NCBI GenBank assembly: GCA_032622095.1
Contig: CP136064.1
Coordinates: 6,939,512-7,003,511 of the forward strand
Direction: 5' to 3'
Length of the DNA stretch: 64,000 nucleotides
Origin: Siphonodentalium dalli
Lineage: Eukaryota > Mollusca > Scaphopoda > Gadilida > Siphonodentaliidae
The notes beneath the pieces are model-generated. The model was not told the DNA's origin. It ran no database searches and saw nothing but the letters and a program-made list of their open reading frames with translations. Of the stretch, positions 55,938 to 64,000 are shown piece after piece (the stretch's first letter is position 1; each line of letters starts with the position of its first letter). Position numbers and translations under genes: made by a program.

Positions 55938-56510
55938 ATTTGGGTGCACAGGGGGTCAGGGTACATGTGGGTGCACCGGGGATCAGGGTACATGTGGATG
56001 CACAGGGGATCAGGGAACATGTGGATGCACAGGGGATCAGGGTACATGTGGATGCACAGGGGATCAGGGTACATGTGGATGCACAGGGGATCAGGGTACA
56101 TGTGGATGCACAGGGGATCAGGGTACATGTGGGTGCACAGGGGATCAGGGTACATGTGGATGCACAGGGGATCAGGGTACATGTGGGTGCACAGGGGATC
56201 AGGGTACATGTGGGTGCACAGGGGATCAGGGTACATGTGGGTGCACAGGGGATCAGGGTACATGTGGGTGCACAGGGGATCAGGGTACATGTGGGTGCAC
56301 ATGGGATCAGGGTACATGTGGGTGCACAGGGGATCAGGGTACATGTGGGTGCACATGGGATCAGGGTACATGTGGGTGCACAGGGGATCAGGGTACATGT
56401 GGGTGCACAGGGGATCAGGGTACATGTGGGTGCACAGGGGATCGGGGTACATGTGGGTACACAGGGGATCAGGGTACATGTGGGTGCACAGGGGATCAGG
56501 GTACATGTTA
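55938..56510. repeat. 27-bp minisatellite
   Basis: About 21 copies of GTGGGTGCACAGGGGATCAG plus GGTACAT, highly uniform, with A/G variation at one base (GGATGCA or GGGTGCA). As 27 is a multiple of three, it yields 9-residue repeats in four or more frames on both strands (for example HRGSGYMWV and PDPLCTHMY). I do not call any as a gene. Confidence 0.95.
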
Positions 56511-57667
56511 TCATATTTATGGGGGCCTATCTCCCTTACAAAACAACTGCTATAGCGAATATCAATGTCAAGATGGTGTAGTTGTTTCGAGCTCCGCGTG
56601 TATACTAATGTAGAGGTTCCTGTTTCGCCTGGGCGCTGGGGTTTTTATTTATAGAAATGGGAATTTTTGTCAATTACAAATAAAAGAAATGAAAAAGATA
56701 ATTTGTAAGTCTTATATTTCTACTTTTATAGACATTTTTCGTTCTGCAGCCCACTGGGGGTTGTGGTCGGAGACGCTGAGTTGTTCAAATTGTTATTTTA
56801 ACGGAATTCTGAGTTGGTCATTCGCGAAACCAATATATTTTATATTCTATAAGTACAATCATGGGTATATAGTATATGATCTTGAGCGCGTTACCATTTC
56901 TGACATTGGTTTTCTTGTTATTATTGTTAAGGGAAACTAGTAAACTAAGGTGGGTTTTGTATTCCTTTGGAGAACGATAGCCCCAGTGTCCACGATGTCA
57001 ATTGACACACAATGAACACGTATATCGAGAGAGGGGTAGGACGGTGTCGCTTTCCTACACTGGTGTCGCTTTCTTCATATTTATTTACCTCCACATGCGA
57101 AGAGTGGGTTAAACATTTTATAATAAAGTCAAAGAAATGTACAAAATGAAAGTGTGCAATGATTACATCTGGTAACACATTCATTGAATGCATTGAATGT
57201 GGAAAGCTAATTTGACCAGTAAATATAGGCACAGAATAACGACAATTGCAGAAAGTCAAAATGCATAGTATCAATATCATACGTAGCAATGGAGATCCCA
57301 AAATCGAATACCTTCTCACTTCTAGCGGCGATAAATCACAAACAACAGAACCGATTGTTAGAATGCCATCGATCGAGTAAAGGCTATCATGTCCAATTCT
57401 AATACACAATTATAGGATAAACTGTTTCAAAACTTCGCAAACTGACTCTGAACAAAACGTTAACGGAGAGTACAGGCTTAGGACGAAATATATAGGTGTA
57501 TATACTTAGGGGAAATAACATGGTTATGATACAGATAATGAGGTCAGTTCCTGGTATCATCTCGTTACACATAACAATATAACAGAGATTTACTGTCAGC
57601 ACAGTTCGGGCGATCATTTAGTCGCCACGTTTCATGCTGAGCGGTCAGTTAATTAACTGTAGATACA
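56511..57667. other. no gene recognised
   Basis: An 83-codon frame (56689-56940) and a 154-codon minus-strand frame (57409-56945) have no recognisable domains. No repeats or RNA genes were seen. Confidence 0.35.
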
Positions 57668-58490
57668 ATGCCTTATTCCGATAACCAAATAATAGATTTA
57701 CAACAGTTCGGTAGAATACATGGATTTGGGTTTCACCCAATTTAGTTGTTACAGTTAATGCTGAAATGGGTATGGAGAATAGCTTGGTCTGAAATATGTG
57801 ATGGTATATAATTATGTATTATACCACATAACTATGTAGCCATTGGCTGCGGACACACGTACCACAGAAGCGATGGCATAGTAGGTGTGACAATTAATTA
57901 TGGTAGAGTTTGGTGACAATTGGTTAACACAATGTATATCCCATAGGGAGTCGTGTCGCGCGCCGCATATTCGCACAGTGAGTCGACTGACCAATTAACC
58001 CATTGAGTTTCACCAAGGTTGATCTCTACTCATTACGTTTAGCCACATTGTATTCTCTACGATACATAAAATTGCATGACCGATCGTCCAGAAGTGTCTT
58101 GTGTGTTAGCATTAAAAATATAACATTGCGTGTTGAGTAATGATCAACAGCGACAAGACATTCGGTTTGATAAATCATTGAGATGTCGATCTCGACGCTG
58201 ATAGAGCTTGGGAAAGACTCATTGTGTGAATGTGCGGCGGGCGACATGTCTCGCTATGGCACAGGAATATGACGACCAATTGTCACCAAAATTGCACCAT
58301 AATTAATTGTCACACCTACTATGCCATCGCTACTGTGATACGTGTGTCCGCAGCCAATGCATTATTCCGATCACCAAAGCTAGCGCTATATAATAATTTG
58401 GTACATCATGAATTTGAATCTTACATGTACAGTATTTAGTTGTTATAGTTAATGGGTATAGAGAATAGATTGGTCTGAATATAGGTGGTT
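57668..58490. repeat. composite inverted and direct repeat element
   Basis: Arms at about 57845-57976 and 58213-58352 are reverse complements (GCTGCGGACACACGTA, GCGATGGCATAGTAGGTGTG and ACAATTAATTATGGT shared). Outside them, 57668-57800 and 58359-58490 are direct repeats (CTTATTCCGAT, TTTAGTTGTTACAGTTAATG, GGAGAATAGCTTGGTCTGAA). The combination suggests an element that inserted with, or was duplicated together with, its flank. Confidence 0.7.
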
Positions 58491-59059
58491 GTATATATTT
58501 ATTATCTCACACCAGACTGTGCGGCGATTCTCAGATATCCCTTGTTGTACTAGTATATACATATGTTACAGTCATTGTATAAAATCAGTCAATTTTTCAC
58601 TGTCACTTTACAAATTGACTGAAATTATTCGGCTTTTTTTGTTGTTGACATATTGTTTGAAATTATTTCTCCACTTTTGAGAGCAGAAATCACACAATCT
58701 ATCACAATTTCTTGCTGAGAATTGACGACAAGATTTATCAGTTATTAATTAGCACCTCTATAATAATTATTCGCATGATTTGGCTTACATTGATCACATA
58801 CATGTATCTTTATTAACCATAATGGCGGAGGCCGGTTGATGACTTGGCAGCCTCAGATAATTAACGAGCTAGGCATCTTAGCTCAAATTGCCATTAAATC
58901 CCGGTAATCTGCTTGTAATCAATCCGTTTTGTGACAACGGGTCGGAATTCACAGCGAATGTTATACATGACCTGAATAACCCTACCCTTATTCCATTCAA
59001 TAAACCCATTCTATAAATTGAATTGTGACATTAAAGACATGTTATGGACTTGTTCGGCT
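58491..59059. other. no gene recognised
   Basis: AT-rich sequence with short frames only. Confidence 0.4.
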
Positions 59060-59362
59060 GTGATAAACTTATAAGTTAGTACTCAGGCGCTATGCCAACC
59101 TGGGGAATGTATTTTTATATTAACACCACCGAAAATTTCAATGAAATCGACCAATCCACTCCATAGAAAACATCGTCTGAACTACGCTCAATTGTAAATA
59201 TTTACATCTCGATTCGGGACGCAACAATCGGCGATAAACTAACGCAAATGATTTCGCCATCTAGAGTCATTGCATTTACTTAATATATAAGAATGTCGGT
59301 GTGTGTTTTGAATATTCTCCAATTCTATTTGATCACACTACCGGAGTGTTTCACATCACTTC
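59060..59362 (-). repeat. dispersed repeat family A, copy 3 (inverted)
   Basis: The reverse complement of the family at 2311-2648, ending with GGAGTGTTTCACATCACTT. The core GATTCGGGACGCAACAATCG and TCGGCGATAAACTAACG matches both other copies. Confidence 0.75.
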
Positions 59363-60289
59363 ATAACAGGAAAGAGTGCCAGGTGGCCTTTGACTTCCGG
59401 GTTGTCGTCTGTTTACATTCCGTACTATATATATGTCACAAAATACAATGGCTTCCATTATTTTTCCAACAAAATATGCATAGTTACGTCATCGCAGGCC
59501 TATTATAGAAGCCGATATTAATGTTATCGAAATGTTTGATCATGTAATAAATAGAATCTACAACTCGTCCCCAGTTTATAGCGGAATTTATAAAACTCGT
59601 CCAGTAAATTAGGTCCGCTATAAACTGAGGACTCGCTGAAGATCCTCTCTCAATATATATCAAGAAAACCATAGTCAGAAATGGTAACGCCCCCAAGATC
59701 ATATTATTAGCCATAAATATAAATTATAATATAAAATATATTGGTTACATTAATGCACCGCCTCAGAATTCCGTTAAAACAACTAATCCTTAAAATTATT
59801 ACAAAAAACTACGGCTTATTACTGCATGTTTTTCATTCACCAATCCAGAAAGCTTCTAAATGCGGATCAAAAATTGTGTCCCCGCCATAAAATCTTCAAG
59901 TATGCACGGCCCAGCCATTGTTCATACCTAAACATCGAACGCAATTAACGCGGTCATAATAGTTACACACTGCAACTATAAGACATCCAGCGAATAAACA
60001 CCCCACGAAAACCCGAAATGTGTTGCCCTGCGAGATATCCCATCGCTATAGCTCAATTTGACACGGCCAGATTAGCCTTCCTACAATATCCTAAAACAAT
60101 AAAGCTTCAGTACAACTTTCACGAACTTGGACATTCCAACTACAGCTTTTATCGGCCTCGGGGTTGCAGTAAAACTTTAACGCGTCCCAAAATAACCGGA
60201 AAAAAACAATTATCTATTTATAAAATCCCCATGGGACCACATATTTCTAAAATATGTAGAACAGTATACACCGGTGGCGTTAATGACCA
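59363..60289. other. short hairpin, no recognised gene
   Basis: A hairpin with 19-bp arms (59567-59585 and 59614-59632; GTCCCCAGTTTATAGCGGA with one mismatch) lies within a 76-codon minus-strand frame (59714-59484). That frame starts with a hydrophobic, signal-peptide-like run (MILGALPFLTMVFLIYI). The hairpin makes real coding doubtful. Confidence 0.35.
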
Positions 60290-60905
60290 GAACTAATAAA
60301 TTGTCAGGTTTGCACGAAGAACGGTGTATCAAGACCCGGTGGGCGATGCATCTTTCTGAATGTTTACGATTGTACCATAGCCTTAGTTATATCAAGGTAT
60401 ATAATGATGAGAACTATAACAAATTGTTAGCTTTGCCTGATGAACGAACTTTGAAGGCCCAGTCGGCGATGCATCTTTCTGAATGTTTTCGCCGCGCCGA
60501 CCGTGGCTCTATACATAGTTATACATCAGTGTATATTAATAAGAAGTAATAGTCAGCTTTGTCTGATGAACGACGGGGCGGTCCCCGATGCATCTTCGGA
60601 TGTTTCCACCGAGCCAATGGTGGCACTGCGACGATTCCGACATATCCTTATAGTTGTATCAGTTTATAACAATAAGTAATGTATAGATAGTCAGCTTTGT
60701 CTGATGAACAATCGGCCGGTCCCCGTTGCACCTCAACGGATGTTTCCACCGAACCGAAAGTGGCACTGCGACGATTCTGACATATTATTATAGTTATATC
60801 AGTGTATAGTAATAAGTAATAGATAGTCAGCTTTGCCTGATGAACAGATTATGACGCCAGTCCCCGATGCATCTTTCAGATATTTCCGTCGAGCAGATGG
60901 TGGCA
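60290..60905. repeat. degenerate ~130-bp tandem repeat
   Basis: Five units start near 60300, 60423, 60551, 60689 and 60826 with variants of GTCAGCTTTGTCTGATGAAC, each followed by CCGATGCATCTT and GGATGTTTCCACCGA. The first two form part of a 91-codon frame with LSECLRLYH and LSECFRRAD repeats, but later units do not keep the frame. Confidence 0.75.
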
Positions 60906-61627
60906 CTACGATGTCTCTCTGGGAAAGTTACGCGACAATATCATTCCAATGATTGATGGTCTTATAGAAAACATCGACCTAATCGCTCCACAGGGCTTTA
61001 TTCTTTGTAGTTGAAGAATAAGTGGCTGGAATATTCTACACCCAATCGCGTTCCGTTGTAGCGCAAAGACCTTTACCGGCAGAAACCTGACGGCCAGGTC
61101 ACGTAAACGGGAGAAAAAAATCCGCGACCTCCGGCGAATGCAATTCCAACGAGACAAGTGCATTATCTCGATGGCTCATAGCTCTCATTCCGCGATATGT
61201 ATCACTGTGCTACCATTGTAAACCTATATGAATTATGTTTCCAATAATCCTTATAAATTATGTATATATGCAAGAATGTTGATGTCCATGCGTGTTGTGT
61301 TCAGAAGTCCTTGTTGAAACATTTCCATGTGAGTTATGAGTGACAATCGCGAGTAGCTATAGCGGTGATGTCAATGATTCCACCAGGTTCCAATGTCAGG
61401 TCTCAATCATCGCCTGATTAACATATAACAATATATCGAATCCGGCTCAGAATATATGTACTATAATCATGGGACACGTGTACGATTATATATAGCACTC
61501 TATATAAAACGTACTTTGACTAAAGAAGGGAGATCCATATGAAAGAATTGACAACACCACAAGTGATCAACTTTGGTCATGCATAAGTCAAATCTTCATA
61601 TTGTATGGATGGGTGGTTAGGGGAAAA
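60906..61627. other. no gene recognised
   Basis: No supported coding frame or array. Confidence 0.4.
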
Positions 61628-62250
61628 TTCTTTAAAAAACACTTCTTAATACAATAATTTATACAAATTCTCTAAAAACACTTTTAAAAAAACCACTTCT
61701 CAATGAAATACTTAATATATACAATATACATTCTTTAAAACACTTCTCAATACAATACTTAAAACACATTCTTTAACAACACTTCTTCATAAAATACTAA
61801 TACATTCTTTAACCCCACTTTTGTATTCAATACTCAAAGTGATGTGAAACACTCCGGTTGGGTGATCAACTAGAAATGGAGAATAATCTTGCTCAAAGTA
61901 GTTATTTTTATAATTAATAATCAAAATTAATAACACACACTGTCAGTCTTATATATTTATTAAATGCAATGAATATCGATAGCGAAATCATGTTCGTTAG
62001 TTTATCGGCGATTGTTGTGTCCCGAATATATATGTAAATATTTACAATAGAGCGCAGTTCAGTTGAGATTTTGTTAGTAGAATGCTCCCAGTTGGCATAT
62101 AATGCCTGAGTACTTAGTTATCAGTTTCACGCACCCCAACAAGTCCGCAATAAGTCTTTAATGCATTCTATAAAAACACTTCTTAAAATATCACCGGTAT
62201 TTAGTCAATATTAGATCAACGTTAAACACACTTCTTCTTAGTAAATATTA
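61628..62250. repeat. AT-rich short tandem repeats interrupted by family A
   Basis: Irregular copies of ACATTCTTTAAAACACTTCT and CAATACAATACTT occur at 61628-61830 and again at 62155-62250, on both sides of the family A copy, which therefore inserted into the array. Confidence 0.6.
61836..62132 (+). repeat. dispersed repeat family A, copy 2
   Basis: Starts AAAGTGATGTGAAACACTCC and ends TTATCAGTTTCAC, as at 2311-2648, with a shorter middle. Confidence 0.75.
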
Positions 62251-62270
62251 ATCCTCGATTACTCCTATAT

Positions 62271-62670
62271 GACCAATCTTAATATATATAGGAGATATAG
62301 CACAGTAGCAATGTTATATTTTATGCCTCCGAAACATGCCGAGCATTGCTCTTTGAACATGCTTGGGACTATACAACACACCAGGCGCCTATTTTTAGAA
62401 GCAAATTTGATTTTTGAGACAGTGAAAACTTTTTTGGATTTGGTGGGATTCGAACCCCGAACCATGACGGCGAGCGCGCCTTCCGACTCAAAGTCCGACG
62501 TCAATACCACACGGGCAGGCCACCGAAGCACCCCCCCCCCCAAAAGGAAGCTCAAATGGCCGCTGTATTCTGACGTCGCACTTATGACACTATATGCACA
62601 ATTTAAGGTCTCTATAGTATATATAGGAGATATAGCACAGTAGCAATGTCATATTGTATGCCTCCGAAGC
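62271..62670. repeat. ~65-bp direct repeats around a SINE
   Basis: TATATATAGGAGATATAGCA, CAGTAGCAATGTTATATT and ATGCCTCCGAA at about 62280-62335 recur at about 62617-62670. The inverted SINE lies between them. Confidence 0.65.
62395..62563 (-). repeat. tRNA-derived SINE, minus copy
   Basis: On the minus strand, CAAATGGCC-type start, then TGCTTCGGTGGCC, GCCCGTGTGGT (A-box region, 62507-62523) and GGGGTTCGAATCCCACC (B box, 62447-62459), followed by an A-rich tail. The plus-strand copy at 62669-62800 shares both ends. Internal Pol III promoter boxes and the tail define a tRNA-derived SINE. Confidence 0.7.
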
Positions 62671-62800
62671 GCCATTTGAGTTTCCTTTTTTTTGGGTTGC
62701 TTCGGTGGCCGTGTGGTATATTGACGCCGTCATGGGCCGGGGTTCGTATCCCACCCAATCCCAAAAAATTTGCACTGTCTCAATAATCCAATTTGAATCT
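62669..62800 (+). repeat. tRNA-derived SINE, plus copy
   Basis: GCCATTTGAGTTTCC start, A box TGGCCGTGTGG (62706-62716), B box GGTTCGTATCC (62741-62751), then CCAAAAAATTTGCACTGTCTC. It lacks ~25 bp that the minus copy has between the boxes. Confidence 0.7.
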
Positions 62801-62932
62801 TAATATATCTTGCTTTAATATAGTGATCCTGCACATGTGGTTGAGGGTATGTATTTTCGATATCTAATCGCCCCTTCCTATTTATAAAAATGACCGCTAT
62901 ATCGCCTTGTATGTTACACCCACTTTCTGGGT

Positions 62933-63213
62933 AACATCTGATCAAGCCTTGAAATAGTGTGCCTGTCATTTGCAGAATGAGATCCCCAGAGGGTGAATTT
63001 AGTGATGCTACCCCGCATAGCGGGCTAGCATCACCAAATTTCCCTCTGGGAACCTCATTCTGCTGAGTTGTAAGCAGAATGAGGTCCCCAGAGGGTGAAT
63101 TTGGTGATGCTAGCCCGCTATGCGGGGTAGCATCACTAAATTCACCCTCTGGGGACCTCATTCTGCAAATGACAGACACACTATTGTAAGGCTTGCATCT
63201 GATGGCATATTTT
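62933..63213. repeat. double-hairpin palindromic element
   Basis: The left and right halves are reverse complements around 63066-63074, and each half is itself a palindrome (GCAGAATGAGGTCCCCAGAG ... CTCTGGGGACCTCATTCTGC). The terminal parts AAGCCTT, AATAGTGTG and CTGTCATTTGC are also inverted. There is no coding capacity. The layout is the same as that of the hairpin MITEs at 13 and 16 kb, but the sequence is unrelated. Confidence 0.85.
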
Positions 63214-63419
63214 TACATACAGGTTTGATTAAAACATCTTGAGCTTGAGTAAAATATGTGTGTGATACACCCTCAACATACATGATGAAGCGCCTGTAAA
63301 ATGGCAGCATACTTCGGAATTACACGACAACTGGGGTAACAAGAAAACCATTGTCATAAATTTCAGCCTCAAGTTCATTTTATTAGGCATATATATCATA
63401 CTAGAAGGTGGACCCGACT
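63214..63419. other. no gene recognised
   Basis: Short spacer sequence between the palindrome and the terminal tandem repeat. Confidence 0.4.
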
Positions 63420-64000
63420 TCGTCCGGGCTGTTTCCACTCTGCTTTTCGGCGAATTGCGCGATTTGACCTTGAATTGTCCATTTTGAAGGTCACGATTTG
63501 ACCCGTCCAAAACACTTCCCGGACAAAAGTTCCCGACAAAAGTACCTGTCGAAATCCATCGGTTTTACCCGATTTGACCTTGAATTGATCATTTTGAAGA
63601 TCAAGGTCAGGTCGTGGTCACGACTCGACCCGTCCAAAAACACTCAGTGGACAAAAGTAACCCAATGTATAAAATTTCGTCGAAATCCCATCAAAATTGG
63701 CGATTTGACCTTGAATTGACCCGATATCAAGGTCAAGGTCACGTCGCACGGGCAAATGAATATGCTTATGAGACTCCCCATACGATAGTAGCCCCACATA
63801 CCAAGTTTCATCGAAATCCCGTGATATTCGGGCGTTTGACCTTGAAATGACCGATTTCAAGATCAATGTCACGTCGCACGGGCAAATTAATAGGTTTATG
63901 CCACTCCCCGGCCGAGGGTACCCCCACATACCAAGTGTCATCGACATCCCGTGATATTCGGGCGTTTGACCTTGAAATTACCCGATTTCAAGGTCAAGGT
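63420..64000. repeat. ~130-bp tandem repeat, continues past window end
   Basis: About four to five diverged units with TTTGACCTTGAATTGACC, TTTCAAGGTCAAGGTCACG, TCGCACGGGCAAAT and CATACCAAGTTTCATCGAAA. The window ends inside a unit. Frames across it in either direction are products of the repeat. Confidence 0.85.

Noticed and set aside
55901-56581. Frames of about 200 codons on both strands
   Set aside because: Products of the 27-bp minisatellite; no start context, domain or conservation distinguishes any one frame.
59484-59714. Minus-strand frame with a signal-peptide-like start
   Set aside because: A 19-bp hairpin lies inside the frame, it is only 76 codons, and nothing downstream is recognisable.
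60290-60905. Repeated CTGATGAAC boxes as hammerhead ribozymes
   Set aside because: CTGATGA recurs in every ~130-bp unit, but no GAAA box with pairing stems follows at a suitable distance, so the core is incomplete.
62730-63179. 149-codon minus-strand frame
   Set aside because: It runs through the double-hairpin palindrome and part of a SINE; the repeated peptide (SPEGEFSDA/NSPSGDLIL) reflects the inverted repeats.

Overview
The window looks like gene-poor, repeat-rich DNA from an invertebrate animal, probably a marine lophotrochozoan such as a gastropod mollusc. The reasons are LINEs with introns absent and APE-type endonucleases, a Gypsy-type LTR element, TTAA-flanked MITEs, tRNA-derived SINEs and many kinds of minisatellite. 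The species assignment is an inference. I found no confident single-copy host gene; one possible CUB-like exon lies at 30592-30849 on the minus strand.

Layout. Positions 1-7000 hold a palindromic repeat cluster, a dispersed repeat (family A), a hairpin-bearing inverted repeat and a broken basic-protein ORF. From 7006 to 14700 there is a diverged satellite tract into which two elements have inserted. One is a complete-ended Gypsy-like LTR retrotransposon (7117-12875, 4-bp target duplication, LTRs differing by one visible indel). The other is a piggyBac-type MITE (12944-13343, TTAA at both ends). Positions 14.7-36.3 kb are mostly tandem arrays (139, 54, 70, 46, 46 and 30 bp units) separated by MITE-like inverted-repeat elements. 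The 70-bp array (23568-26232) has higher-order repeat structure.

The core of the window, 36.3-53.2 kb, is nested LINEs. LINE A (plus strand; ORF1 with RRM-like part, three zinc knuckles and an SGNH-esterase-like domain; ORF2 with endonuclease and reverse transcriptase) is split by LINE B (minus strand, 37950-44136, both ORFs open). A 1,628-bp stretch of LINE A (36322-37949) is repeated directly on the other side of LINE B (44137-45764). This is best read as an unusually long target-site duplication. LINE A ORF2 is further broken by a frameshift near 48.9 kb and by an 1,801-bp DNA transposon (50406-52206, TSD AAAT), beyond which its C-terminal part resumes in frame.

The remainder (53.2-64 kb) has two related palindromic MITEs (one here, one at 32 kb), a 27-bp minisatellite open in several frames, inverted-repeat elements, inverted SINE copies, a double-hairpin palindrome at 62.9-63.2 kb and a divergent ~130-bp tandem repeat at the right edge. 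No operon or pathway organisation is present: the coding content belongs to mobile elements. The LTR element carries a textbook -1 frameshift signal between gag and pol, but its pol lacks reverse transcriptase, RNase H and the integrase core, so it would depend on a relative in trans. LINE B appears to be the only element here with a complete, apparently intact gene set.
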